In this document: positions 7,511-16,197 of the stretch, one piece after another | Position numbering within the stretch: the stretch's first letter is position 1 | How the letters are laid out: every line of letters begins with the position of its first letter | Translations under genes and position numbers: made by a program | The notes under the pieces: model-generated | What the model was told of the DNA's origin: nothing | Databases searched by the model: none | The model's input: the letters and a program-made list of their open reading frames with translations, nothing else | DNA from: JAYSRU01 sp043720875 | Lineage (GTDB): Bacteria > Bacteroidota > Bacteroidia > Flavobacteriales_D > Crocinitomicaceae | Reading direction: 5' to 3' | Length of the DNA: 19,704 nt | Assembly: GCA_043720875.1 (NCBI GenBank) | Contig: JAYSRU010000023.1 | Span: 1-19,704, forward strand

Positions 7511-8755
7511 TTGAAAAACAACGCAGAAAATATATTGATTATTGGATCTGTTTGGCCTGAACCAAATTCTTCTGCCGCAGGAAAAAGAATGCTGCAGTTG
7601 ATGGATGTTTTTTTGTCAAACAATGCACGTATTACATTTGCGACCGCTGCGAATGAAAGTGTATATGCATTTGACGTGAAGCTGAAAGGTGTGCACGTAG
7701 AATTCATTACGTTAAATGCTGTTTCATTCGATCATTTTATTCTAAAATTACAACCTACAATAGTCCTCTTTGATCGCTTTCCAATGGAAGAGCAGTTTGG
7801 TTGGCGTGTAGCAAAGAATTGTCCGCTTGCTTTACGAATACTTGATACAGAAGATTTACATTGTTTGAGAAATGCAAGGCACGAAGCGTTAAAGCAGGAA
7901 AGAGATTTCGTGAAAGAAGATTTGTTTTCGGAAGTGGCAAAAAGAGAAATTGCAAGTATTTTGAGGTGCGATTTAACTTTAATGATTTCTACCTATGAAA
8001 TGAAATTGTTGCAATCCGTTTTTAAAATCGATATTCAACTCTTGCTTTATATTCCATTCCTTTTGGATCCAATTCCAACTGAAGTTATAACGCAATGGGC
8101 ACCGTTTGAAGATCGCAAAGGATTTATTTTTGTGGGCAATTTTTTACATGAGCCAAATTGGAATGCCATACTTTTTTTAAAACAAGAAATATGGCCTTTG
8201 ATCCGGAAAAAAATTCTTAGTGCTGAATTATTTATTTACGGGGCATATACAACTCCAAAAGTTATGCAATTGAATAACGAGAAGGAAGGGTTCTATTGCC
8301 TGGGAAGAGTTTTAGATAGTGAAGTTGTGGTAAGCAAATCTAGGGTTTGCATAGCTCCGTTGCGTTTTGGTGCTGGGTTAAAAGGTAAGTTATTGGAGGC
8401 TATGGTTTGTGGTACTCCAAGTTGTACAACCCGGATTGGATCAGAAGGGATGCATGGCACATTGGAATGGAGTGGATTGATTGGTGATTCTGCTGTAGAA
8501 ATTGCTGAAAACGCGGTTGAACTTTACCAAAATAAAGCACTCTGGAAAGAGAAACAAACACAAGGTATAAGGATAGTTGAATCGGAATATTCGAAGGTGT
8601 TTTTCGGAAATACATTGCTACAGCGCATGGAATACCTTACTAAAAACCTAAGTCAACTTCGGGCAAAAAACTTTATTGGATCTTTATTGTTACATCATAC
8701 GATGGATAGTACGCGTTACAAGTCACAATGGATTGAAGAAAAAAATAAAAATTAA
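7511..8755 (+). CDS. Glycosyltransferase, GT4-like (group 1)
   Basis: The frame is open from a TTG at 7439 (438 residues). I prefer the TTG at 7511 (414 residues) because AAAGGAG lies 9 nt before it and recognisable family sequence, NILIIGSVWPEPNSSAAGKRM, begins right after. The N-terminal Rossmann-like half ends near LLYIPFLLDP. The C-terminal half carries FIFVGNFLHEPNWNA, IYGAY, CLGRV and the sugar-nucleotide loop GAGLKGKLLEAMVCGTPSCTT with the GT-B acidic residue in LLEAM. Such enzymes transfer a sugar from a nucleotide donor in surface polysaccharide or glycolipid synthesis. Donor and acceptor are unknown. It is an isolated gene with no polysaccharide cluster around it, convergent with the FKBP gene. 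Confidence 0.85.
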   Translation: MKNNAENILIIGSVWPEPNSSAAGKRMLQLMDVFLSNNARITFATAANESVYAFDVKLKGVHVEFITLNAVSFDHFILKLQPTIVLFDRFPMEEQFGWRVAKNCPLALRILDTEDLHCLRNARHEALKQERDFVKEDLFSEVAKREIASILRCDLTLMISTYEMKLLQSVFKIDIQLLLYIPFLLDPIPTEVITQWAPFEDRKGFIFVGNFLHEPNWNAILFLKQEIWPLIRKKILSAELFIYGAYTTPKVMQLNNEKEGFYCLGRVLDSEVVVSKSRVCIAPLRFGAGLKGKLLEAMVCGTPSCTTRIGSEGMHGTLEWSGLIGDSAVEIAENAVELYQNKALWKEKQTQGIRIVESEYSKVFFGNTLLQRMEYLTKNLSQLRAKNFIGSLLLHHTMDSTRYKSQWIEEKNKN

Positions 8756-8762
8756 ATTTTTA
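8738..8762 (-). terminator. Weak AT-only terminator of the exporter/TolC/FKBP operon
   Basis: On the minus strand, TAAAAA and TTTTTA pair around a 5-nt loop (8746-8762) and are followed by seven T (8745-8739). The stem has no G-C pair, so strength is doubtful. It overlaps the 3' end of the glycosyltransferase gene on the other strand. Confidence 0.3.
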
Positions 8763-8778
8763 ATGGATTAACCAATTG

Positions 8779-9231
8779 TTACAACACATCAATTAGGGTG
8801 ACATCAAAAATTAATACACTATTGGCGGGAATTCCACTGGTGCCCTTTACACCATAAGCGAGGGCAGAGGGCAGTAATAATTTACCCGATCCACCTTCTT
8901 TAAAAAAAGGAATGCCTTCTGTCCATCCCGAGATTACCCCCTTTAAATTAAATGTAATTCCAGCCGCTGGACTCTCATCGAAAACGGTTCCATCTGTAAA
9001 ATATCCTTTATACGAAACTTTAACATCTGAGGTAGAAACACAACTTTGACCATTACCGGGAACATTAATGATGTAATAGAGTCCAGAATCTGTTTTAGTG
9101 GCGGTTAAGTTGTTGGCGTTTAGATAAGTTTTTATGATGTCGTCATCTTTTTTTGCTTGTTTTTCAGCTTTCTTTTTTCCGCAAGAATTTAATAAGAGCC
9201 CAATAAAAAGGAGAGGTAGTAAATATTTCAT
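8779..9231 (-). CDS. FKBP-type peptidyl-prolyl cis-trans isomerase lipoprotein
   Basis: The protein has 150 residues. The N-terminus is a lipoprotein signal with lipobox LLLNSC, so Cys17 would be lipidated. A Lys/Asp-rich spacer follows. The FKBP domain (about 48-150) shows SGLYYIINVPGNG, VKVSYKGYFTDGTVFDES, the Trp of ISGWTEGIPFF, GGSGKLLLPSALAYG and IPANSVLIFDVTLIDVL. These are the conserved strands and pocket residues of the family, which speeds proline isomerisation during folding. It probably helps fold envelope proteins in the periplasm. It follows the TolC gene after 39 bp on the same strand and is probably its operon partner. Confidence 0.92.
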   Translation of the reverse strand: MKYLLPLLFIGLLLNSCGKKKAEKQAKKDDDIIKTYLNANNLTATKTDSGLYYIINVPGNGQSCVSTSDVKVSYKGYFTDGTVFDESPAAGITFNLKGVISGWTEGIPFFKEGGSGKLLLPSALAYGVKGTSGIPANSVLIFDVTLIDVL

Positions 9232-9270
9232 AAGTTAAATTTAGAAAAATGGAGCGAATTTTTAAATCGA

Positions 9271-10674
9271 TTAGAGGTTAAATTGCAATTTACCCTGGGT
9301 GTACATAAGTTCAAATAGCATCATGATATATTTTGTTTTAAAGGCTGCCAATTTTAATTCGCTCTCTAATAATTTACTTTCACGTGTATTTACAAGAAAC
9401 AGAGAACTTTCGCCTGCTTCGAATTTCATTTTTTCTGCACTAAGAAGTTCAGCACTGAAATTTTTATTTTTATCCGCTAGTATAATTTGTTGATCAATAA
9501 ATGCGACGTTTTTTTCTAAATAATTCACTTTGAACTGTAACTCATTAAATTTACTGTTAAACTCATACGTGTTGTTTTCAACCCTAATTTTGGACAAGGC
9601 AAATTCATTTCGAGACATTCTCATTCCGATAGGTACAGAAAATTTTATTCCCCAGTTGTAATTGTTGGTATTAAAGGTGCTCAAGGATTTGTTCGAAAGA
9701 AGGTTGTAACTAATATCTAGTTTAGGCTTGATTAGTTCTTTCTTTAAGCGTTGATCTATCCTTAGAACATCACCTTGTGCAGTCAGTTTTAATAAGCTTG
9801 GGTTATTTATGTCAGGGTTTGAGAGTAACAAATTTTGAGTCAAACGTGCCTTCACATAATAATAGTCAAGGCTATCTTTCGTTATGACTTGATCGAGTGA
9901 ATAGTTTGCAATCGTGTCATTCGTCCAGTTGGACTTCAATAAATTAGCGGTTTTTTTAAAATATCCTTGTTGTGCCTGTTGGTAATCGATCAAACGTGAT
10001 TGATATAGTATAGAAGCTTCAACGCTGTCAATGGCAGCAATTTCATCCACATTTACCAAAATTTTAATAGATTCAAATCTATCAGAGGCAACTTTTACAA
10101 ATTTCTGTAGCAATGCCAATTCTTGCAGGGCATAAATCCATTCAAAGAAATAACCGGTGGCGGAAAAAAGAATCTCATTTTGCATCGCCTCTTGTTCCGC
10201 TGCCAAATAATTTGAGTATCCTTCAGCCTTCAAAACATCAGACCTTCTTTTATCGAAGGCAAATCCTTGTAAAAGGGAGGTTTCAACGCCAATGAAGGGT
10301 AAACCTTGGTTAGGTGTACGGTTTTCAGGATTCACAAAATCACCTTGAGCATATTTGTAACCTACAGATAGGTAATGCGAAGAATAAACGGCTTGTTTTA
10401 TTTTTGCGTCGATTACTGAATAATAGTGAGATTCATTGAAAAATTTATTTTCATATTCACTGGTAAATTGTGGATCGAAACCACCTTTAGCAGCTTGGAT
10501 TTGTAAATTGCCCATTTCACCAAAGTTCCTAGCACTTTTCATTAACGGATGAAATTCCTTCACATTCGAAATAAAACTAGAAAAGGAAAGTGAATCTTGG
10601 GCAAAACTATGATGGCCAATGGCAAGAGCTAATAAAACGATTAGTTTGCTCAAGACTCTATTTTTTAGTTTCAT
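9271..10674 (-). CDS. TolC-family outer-membrane efflux/secretion protein
   Basis: The protein has 467 residues from ATG 10674. An upstream in-frame start would overlap the previous gene by 71 bp and bury the signal peptide, so it is rejected. The signal peptide ends ...HHSFAQ. The mature protein is mostly long amphipathic helices, as in the TolC barrel-tunnel. They include the repeat-like FSSFISNVKEFHPLMKSARN at the start of the first half and FNSKFNELQFKVNYLEKNVAFI in the second. The closing stretch has EAGESSLFLVNTRESKLLESELKLAAFKTKY, where (A/F)xxGxSS(L/V)xxVxxRE is typical of Bacteroidota TolC. It overlaps the exporter-adaptor gene by 17 bp and so is translationally coupled to it; it would supply the outer-membrane channel. 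Confidence 0.9.
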   Translation of the reverse strand: MKLKNRVLSKLIVLLALAIGHHSFAQDSLSFSSFISNVKEFHPLMKSARNFGEMGNLQIQAAKGGFDPQFTSEYENKFFNESHYYSVIDAKIKQAVYSSHYLSVGYKYAQGDFVNPENRTPNQGLPFIGVETSLLQGFAFDKRRSDVLKAEGYSNYLAAEQEAMQNEILFSATGYFFEWIYALQELALLQKFVKVASDRFESIKILVNVDEIAAIDSVEASILYQSRLIDYQQAQQGYFKKTANLLKSNWTNDTIANYSLDQVITKDSLDYYYVKARLTQNLLLSNPDINNPSLLKLTAQGDVLRIDQRLKKELIKPKLDISYNLLSNKSLSTFNTNNYNWGIKFSVPIGMRMSRNEFALSKIRVENNTYEFNSKFNELQFKVNYLEKNVAFIDQQIILADKNKNFSAELLSAEKMKFEAGESSLFLVNTRESKLLESELKLAAFKTKYIMMLFELMYTQGKLQFNL

Positions 10675-12967
10675 TAGAAATTTCTGATTTTTTAGTTTTT
10701 GGTACATAATATTCAGGCGGAAAACCATTTACTTTTCTCCAAATTTCATAGAAAACAGGAACCTTATTTAGTAATACCATTCCTTTTACGCCACTACCTA
10801 ATTGTATAGCAGAAGGCCATTTTTGCTTACTTGGGATTGCCAAAAGCCTGAACTTTCCATTCGATGAAATTACTTTGTCTACACTTACTACCTTTGCATG
10901 ATATGTTCCAAAACTAACTCCTGGCCATCCTGAAAAAACAAATGCCGGCCATCCATCAAATTGAAGTTGTACGTTCATTCCTTTATAAACCAACGGTAAA
11001 TCCATGGGTGCGATAAATAATTCTACAGAAAGATCTGAATTACTGGGAGTAAAACTAATCAATGGACTTCCTTCTTTTACGATTTCTCCGATTCCTAAAA
11101 TATGCGATTTAACAACATATCCGTCTTGTGGAGCGGTTACGTAATAATAACTGTTGCGAATACTGTAATTCGAAAGTTGATTTTGCATTTTTGATAAATT
11201 CGCTTCTGTGTCGTAAAGACTAGACATTACGGAAAATTTATCTGATTCGGACTTCATCAACTTTTCGTTATATTCTTGTCGCACAGAACTATAGTCTAAT
11301 ATTGCATTAATTAATTCATTTTTGCTATTGATCCATTTGTTTTCAGCAAGTTCTTTTTTAGAATACCCTTCTTGTACTTTAGCTTTTCTGTTTTCGTATT
11401 CTGTTTTCGAAATTATTTTTTTTACAAGCAATTCTTCGTAACGTTTTAATTGATCTTCTGATATTTTAAAATTAGCCGTCAATGCTTTAAATTCTATGCT
11501 ATCCGATTGAATTTTGACCTTGCACTGCTTTACTTTATTTTTGCTTTGTTCTAATTTAAGGGTCAAGATTTTATTTAATGCATCAATTTGACCGTTGATC
11601 GAATTTACCTTTTCTTGATACGAAACGATAGAAGATTCTTTAGCCGCAACTTGTTCTTGTGTGCGTTGAATTAGTTTGGGATCAAAATAATCCTCTTTTA
11701 TTTCTGAAATATATGCAATGGTATCATTTTTCTTTATGAATTGCCCTTCAGAAACAAACCATCTTTCAACTCTTCCTCCGATTCGAGATGGTATTGTTTG
11801 CGTTCTACCAGTTGGATGTAGCGTGCTTATAATTCCTTCCGAATATACCGTTTGATTCCACGGCATAAAGAGTGTCACTACCACTATAATGATTAGGGAG
11901 ACCACAATTATTTTTATCTTCTTCGAAATTACATAAAGTGTAACGATTTTTCTTAATCGGTCGTTTAATTCAGTAAAATATTGATTTTTCTTCGGTTTTT
12001 CAGTATCTTCATCTAACTGAAGCACCTGATTTATTTTTTCCGCCGCGGTTATAACGTCATACAGTGTTTTTAAATTCACCACTAATTTTTCAATCGCATT
12101 GATGATAACTAATAGAATGATTTCTGTTGCAATAAATTGACCTATATTCAACTGTCCAGATTGCACCATGTATATTCCTACAAACAATACAGCTGCAGTA
12201 AAAAATACTTTAAACAATAAAACGCTTTTATATTGAATGTCGAGCATTTTGTACGTCTTAGTGCTATCGGTAAGGAAGGCTGTAAGTGAATCGTTAGCTA
12301 CATTTAACAGTTCATCTTCGTTGACTGGATTTATAGTATCGCTGTGTTTAATACCTTTAAATAAGCTGTGCAATGAATTGATAAATGCATATTTTCGGTG
12401 CGATTCTATCAAACTAACCTCCATTGTATTTTTTCCATACTTACGGATGAGAAGGAATAACAACAACGTTGAAATGAGTGCGAAAATTGAAAAAATACCG
12501 CTGTACAGAGAAAGTACAATCAAACCCAGAATAATACTAAATATAGAAAACGAAAAATCAAGTAAAATTTTTGTAAGCCCTTTTTGTAGCGTTAAAACCT
12601 CAAAAAATTGGTTTACCTTACTAGCAACATTTGCTTTTTGATACAAACCTGGACTAAGTCTTGTGAACTTTTCTGAAAACTTTATGCCAACTTCTGACAA
12701 TAAACGCTGTTGAAATTCCTCATTGATTCTCAATTGCCATAACTGAAATAACCCCAGAAACACAACAGAGATTATGGTTAAAGTTGCCAAAAGAAAAAGT
12801 GAGGATGACATTTCTCCTGCCATGGTATAGGTTACAATGGCTTGAATTCCAATGGGAATCGAGAGGTAGAAAACACCTTGTAGAAGTGCTAAAAAGTATA
12901 TTTGTTTAACATTTTTTCTTAAAGGTTTGGTTAGACCAAGTAAAGTGTCTAAAGACGATAATTTCAT
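10658..12967 (-). CDS. ABC-exporter membrane domain fused to HlyD-type periplasmic adaptor, no ATPase domain
   Basis: One uninterrupted frame encodes 769 residues. Residues 1-320 are a complete type I ABC-exporter membrane domain. The spans are about 22-48, 55-77, 135-155, 157-175, 249-268 and 274-298, with both long cytoplasmic coupling loops present. It ends AAEKINQVLQL, where an ATP-binding domain normally follows. Instead a linker of about 25 residues leads to a seventh span (350-369, ending FMPW) and a HlyD-family adaptor. The adaptor has lipoyl halves at about 385-420 (GGRVERWFVSEGQFIKKND) and 605-640 (VTAPQDGYVVKS), a helical hairpin at 430-600 and a beta-barrel with QFDGWPAFVFSGWP at 669-682. 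No Walker A, LSGG or Walker B motif is present. Topology is consistent, because residue 320 is cytoplasmic and span 7 leads outward. It is coupled to TolC by a 17-bp overlap. It may use an ATPase in trans, or be a deletion product. Confidence 0.93.
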   Translation of the reverse strand: MKLSSLDTLLGLTKPLRKNVKQIYFLALLQGVFYLSIPIGIQAIVTYTMAGEMSSSLFLLATLTIISVVFLGLFQLWQLRINEEFQQRLLSEVGIKFSEKFTRLSPGLYQKANVASKVNQFFEVLTLQKGLTKILLDFSFSIFSIILGLIVLSLYSGIFSIFALISTLLLFLLIRKYGKNTMEVSLIESHRKYAFINSLHSLFKGIKHSDTINPVNEDELLNVANDSLTAFLTDSTKTYKMLDIQYKSVLLFKVFFTAAVLFVGIYMVQSGQLNIGQFIATEIILLVIINAIEKLVVNLKTLYDVITAAEKINQVLQLDEDTEKPKKNQYFTELNDRLRKIVTLYVISKKIKIIVVSLIIIVVVTLFMPWNQTVYSEGIISTLHPTGRTQTIPSRIGGRVERWFVSEGQFIKKNDTIAYISEIKEDYFDPKLIQRTQEQVAAKESSIVSYQEKVNSINGQIDALNKILTLKLEQSKNKVKQCKVKIQSDSIEFKALTANFKISEDQLKRYEELLVKKIISKTEYENRKAKVQEGYSKKELAENKWINSKNELINAILDYSSVRQEYNEKLMKSESDKFSVMSSLYDTEANLSKMQNQLSNYSIRNSYYYVTAPQDGYVVKSHILGIGEIVKEGSPLISFTPSNSDLSVELFIAPMDLPLVYKGMNVQLQFDGWPAFVFSGWPGVSFGTYHAKVVSVDKVISSNGKFRLLAIPSKQKWPSAIQLGSGVKGMVLLNKVPVFYEIWRKVNGFPPEYYVPKTKKSEISNETKK

Positions 12968-13034
12968 TACAATTTTTCCTGCAAATAACGTTAAATTATA
13001 CTACTTTTCTATGTTAAATATTGTTACATTTTTT

Positions 13035-13042
13035 TACCTTTG
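13035..13042 (+). promoter_or_regulatory. -7 promoter element of the S9 peptidase gene
   Basis: TACCTTTG matches TAnnTTTG exactly, 33 bp before ATG 13076. It overlaps an upstream in-frame TTG (13040), which therefore lies before the transcription start and cannot be the start codon. The -33 region is weak. Confidence 0.5.
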
Positions 13043-13075
13043 ATTTTCTCTATTTTAATTTCACTCATCAGTTTT

Positions 13076-15499
13076 ATGAAAAATTTAATAATGTTAATAT
13101 CAATGCTTGCAATGTCATCTAATTCATTAAAATCGCTTGGGCAGCAAAGTCAAAGTTTCATGTTACCTCCAAATGATATTTTAAGTTTGGCGGATTATGC
13201 TGCTGCGCCAAGTGTTATGATGGACAGTAAAAATAAATATGTTCTGTTTAGTTACCGTAACACTTACAAAAATTTAGAAGATTTATACCAAGAAGAAATG
13301 AGTTTAGGTGGATTACGAATCAATCCTATTACAAATATTTCAAGTACGATTACTTACATAAACAATTTAAAGTTAAAACGGAATTCGGATAAAAGTGAAA
13401 TACAAGTGAGCGGATTGCCTGTAGATAGTAAGTTAAGTAATTTCACCTGGTCTCCGAACGAAGAAAAAATGGCATTTACGCATACCACAAAAACAGGGGT
13501 AGAATTATGGGTGCTTGATTTAGCTTCTGCCTCAGCGAATAAATTAACCGAAGCTAACGTAAACGCGAATTTAGGTAATCCTATCAATTGGTATGCAGAT
13601 AGTAAAGGAATGTTGTTGAGGATGTTACCGTTAAAAAGAACGCCATTAATTGATCGTAAAAAAGAATTAGCAACTGGGCCAACCGTTTCTGAAAGTGACG
13701 GAGTTGCATCCCAAAATAGAACCTACCAAGATTTACTTAAAAACGCTACAGATGAGACAAATTTCGAAATTATTGCGACTTCCGAGTTATATAAAATAGA
13801 CCTTTTTGGTAAAGCAGAGTTGTATAAGAAAGCCGATATGTATGTGAGTGAAAGTATATCGCCTGACGGAAAATATGTTATGGTAACAACCGTGCATCGC
13901 CCGTTCTCTTACATTGTGCCTTACAGTCGTTTCCCGTTAACTTCAAATGTTTACGACATTTCTGGAAAACTAACTGCTTTGGTAAATGAAGTGCCGTTGA
14001 CAGAAATTATGCCTAAAGGGTTTTCATCCGTTAGAAAAGGAAAAAGAAGTATGCAATGGAGAAGTGATGCAGCAGCATCGCTTGTTTATGTGGTTGCTTT
14101 GGACGAAGGTGACCAAACAGTAAAAGTGGAATATAGAGATGAAGTATTAACCTGGGAAGCACCATTTGTAAAGCAAGCAACCAGTTTGGTGAGAATGAAG
14201 CAACGATTTGGTGGAATTCAATGGGGTAAAGAAAATTACGCTATCGTTAGTGATTCTTGGTATGATACACGAAACGAAAGCACGTATAGTATTGATCCAT
14301 CAGATCCAAAGAAAGCTCCGCGTTTAATTTGGGACAGAAATTACCAAGATATTTATTCGGATCCAGGAGATTTTGAAATGAAAAAGAACGCGTTCGGGAA
14401 ATATGTAATTGCCTTTGATGGTGAAACAGCATTATTACTAGGTTCAGGGCATACAAAGGATGGGCAATTTCCATTTATTGACCAATTCAATTTTGTAGAC
14501 TTTAAAACAAAACGTTTGTATACTTCGAACATTGCCAATAAAATGGAAGATTTATTGTTTGTGACAGATATAAAGAAAGGGGAAGTACTAGTTCGAATTC
14601 AAGCTAAAAATGAATATCCAAATTACTTCGTGCGGTCGTTTAAAAGCAAGGGAACGCCAAGACAGTTGACTTTCTTTAAGAATCCATTCGCAAGTATGGC
14701 GCAAGTACATAAAGAAGTAATTAAGTACAAACGAGCAGATGGAGTTGAATTAACAGGAACTTTGTATTTGCCTTCTGGTTACGATAAAAAGAAGAAAGAA
14801 AAATTACCCTTGTTGATTTGGGCATATCCAACCGAATTTAAAGACAAAAATTCTGCTGGTCAAAGTACCCAGAATCCGAACGCATTTACCTTTCCGTATT
14901 ATGGGTCGTTTGTTTATTGGGCGATGAGAGGTTACGCAGTGCTTGATGATGCAGCTTTTCCTATTATTGGAGAAGACAAAACCGAGCCAAATGATAATTT
15001 CATGGAGCAATTAGTAGCCAACGCAAAAGCGGCTATTGATGCAGTAGATAGTTTAGGATACATTAATAGAGCTAAAGTTGCCGTAGGAGGTCATTCTTAT
15101 GGTGCATTTATGACCGCAAATTTGCTTACTCATTCAAAATTATTCGCATGTGGAATTGCTAGAAGTGGCGCATACAACAGGACGTTAACACCATTTGGTT
15201 TCCAAAGCGAGCAGCGTAATTATTGGGATGTCCCTAAAATTTATAATGAGATGTCACCCTTTATGAACGCTGATAAGATGAAAACTCCACTTTTATTGGT
15301 ACACGGTGAAGCAGATAACAATCCAGGTACTTTTACGCTTCAAACTGAGCGCTATTTTCAAGCATTGAAAGGCTTAGGTGCTCCGGTGAGAATGGTTATT
15401 CTGCCGAAAGAGTCACACGGTTATGTTGCTAAAGAAAACATTTTTCATTTGTTGTGGGAACAAGATCAATTTCTTGAAAAATATTTGAAAAGCAAGTAA
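13076..15499 (+). CDS. Secreted S9 family serine peptidase, glutamyl endopeptidase-like (S9D type)
   Basis: The protein has 807 residues from ATG 13076, giving a signal peptide (MKNLIMLISMLAMSS...); the extra 12 codons upstream are rejected because the promoter lies over them. Residues from about 50 to 530 form the beta-propeller (strands such as LSNFTWSPNEEKMAFTHT and YVSESISPDGKYVMVTT). The alpha/beta-hydrolase domain follows from about 550. The catalytic triad is Ser674 in GGHSYGAFMTANLL, Asp747 in HGEADNNPGT and His781 in KESHGY. The stretch ARSGAYNRTLTPFGFQSE and the HGE-DNNPGT motif closely resemble plant chloroplast glutamyl endopeptidase, which cuts after Glu in small peptides. I infer a periplasmic peptide-degrading enzyme. 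It is divergent from the exporter gene across 108 bp. Confidence 0.93.
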   Translation: MKNLIMLISMLAMSSNSLKSLGQQSQSFMLPPNDILSLADYAAAPSVMMDSKNKYVLFSYRNTYKNLEDLYQEEMSLGGLRINPITNISSTITYINNLKLKRNSDKSEIQVSGLPVDSKLSNFTWSPNEEKMAFTHTTKTGVELWVLDLASASANKLTEANVNANLGNPINWYADSKGMLLRMLPLKRTPLIDRKKELATGPTVSESDGVASQNRTYQDLLKNATDETNFEIIATSELYKIDLFGKAELYKKADMYVSESISPDGKYVMVTTVHRPFSYIVPYSRFPLTSNVYDISGKLTALVNEVPLTEIMPKGFSSVRKGKRSMQWRSDAAASLVYVVALDEGDQTVKVEYRDEVLTWEAPFVKQATSLVRMKQRFGGIQWGKENYAIVSDSWYDTRNESTYSIDPSDPKKAPRLIWDRNYQDIYSDPGDFEMKKNAFGKYVIAFDGETALLLGSGHTKDGQFPFIDQFNFVDFKTKRLYTSNIANKMEDLLFVTDIKKGEVLVRIQAKNEYPNYFVRSFKSKGTPRQLTFFKNPFASMAQVHKEVIKYKRADGVELTGTLYLPSGYDKKKKEKLPLLIWAYPTEFKDKNSAGQSTQNPNAFTFPYYGSFVYWAMRGYAVLDDAAFPIIGEDKTEPNDNFMEQLVANAKAAIDAVDSLGYINRAKVAVGGHSYGAFMTANLLTHSKLFACGIARSGAYNRTLTPFGFQSEQRNYWDVPKIYNEMSPFMNADKMKTPLLLVHGEADNNPGTFTLQTERYFQALKGLGAPVRMVILPKESHGYVAKENIFHLLWEQDQFLEKYLKSK

Positions 15500-15592
15500 C
15501 AACCTGAATTCAATTTTAAATTCTTTTCAGAATTTCTGATTAGAATTAATAATCGAACGCGAGTTAAAAGTAGATTAACAAGAAATTCTAGT

Positions 15593-15600
15593 TAGTTTTG
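15593..15600 (+). promoter_or_regulatory. -7 promoter element of the DinB-like gene
   Basis: TAGTTTTG matches TAnnTTTG, 17 bp before the ATG at 15618, for a leader of about 11 nt. No clear -33 TTG was found at the expected distance. Confidence 0.45.
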
Positions 15601-15617
15601 TAATCAAATATCTCACA

Positions 15618-16133
15618 ATGTTAGGAAAACCAAAGGCAGATGATGCACCAGCGTACGCGCAAAAATATTTTGACTTATGCACAGACAAAGATTTGTTTTT
15701 AGCGTTACATTCAAGTTTTGAGTTAACCTTAAGTATCTTTTCAAGATTTAAAAGAGAAAAAGAAGATCATAAATATTTTGAAGGCAAGTGGTCTGTAAAA
15801 GAAGTTTTGGCTCATATCATCGATACAGAAAGAATTCTAGCGTACAGAGCATTGTGCATCTCTAGAAAAGATGAATCAGTTTTCCCAAGCTTTAACGAGA
15901 ATTTATACGTTGCAGAAGGAAATGTTGGAGACAGAAGTCTAATTGATTTGTTGCAAGAATATGAAGCGGTAAGAACTAGCAATATTCATTTGTTTAAATA
16001 CCTTTCTTTAGAAATGTTAGATTTTAAAGGTAACGTTGGAGATACGCAGATAACTCCGCTTGCCATCGCTTGGTTTATGGTTGGGCATAATATTCATCAC
16101 GTGAATGTTGTAAAGGAACTTTATACGAAGTAA
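15618..16133 (+). CDS. DinB superfamily protein
   Basis: The protein has 171 residues and is all-helical. It fits the DinB/YfiT-like four-helix-bundle fold. KWSVKEVLAHIIDTERILAYRAL (57-79) carries His66, and MVGHNIHHVNVVKELY (154-169) carries the His157-x3-His161 pair; together these make the usual three-histidine metal site. FEGKWSVKEVLAHI is the normal first signature of the family, whose members are metal-dependent thiol transferases or hydrolases; the substrate here is unknown. It has its own promoter-like element and is separated from the convergent adhesin gene by a long hairpin. Confidence 0.88.
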   Translation: MLGKPKADDAPAYAQKYFDLCTDKDLFLALHSSFELTLSIFSRFKREKEDHKYFEGKWSVKEVLAHIIDTERILAYRALCISRKDESVFPSFNENLYVAEGNVGDRSLIDLLQEYEAVRTSNIHLFKYLSLEMLDFKGNVGDTQITPLAIAWFMVGHNIHHVNVVKELYTK

Positions 16134-16143
16134 GACTAGTTGT

Positions 16144-16185
16144 TAAGCTGATTTATCAGGATAGCAATCCTCATAAATCAGCTTA
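16144..16185. terminator. Long hairpin between convergent genes, probable bidirectional terminator
   Basis: TAAGCTGATTTAT (16144-16156) pairs with ATAAATCAGCTTA (16173-16185). Inside a single C-C mismatch, AGGAT/ATCCT adds 5 pairs around an AGCA loop. It lies between the DinB stop and the stop of the minus-strand surface protein. The T run after it is weak on both sides (GGTTTT on +). Confidence 0.55.
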
Positions 16186-16197
16186 GTAAGGTTTTGA

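Noticed and set aside
10674..10728. Upstream start for the TolC gene
   Set aside because: It would put 18 polar residues before a clear signal peptide and deepen the overlap with the previous gene; ATG 10674 is a normal secretory start.
11930..12010. A hidden ATPase remnant in another frame at the fusion junction
   Set aside because: Only about 75 bp separate the two halves and none of it reads as Walker or signature motifs.
12237..12641. A 134-codon + strand frame opposite the exporter membrane domain
   Set aside because: It is antisense to a well-supported gene, with no start signals and no recognisable protein character.
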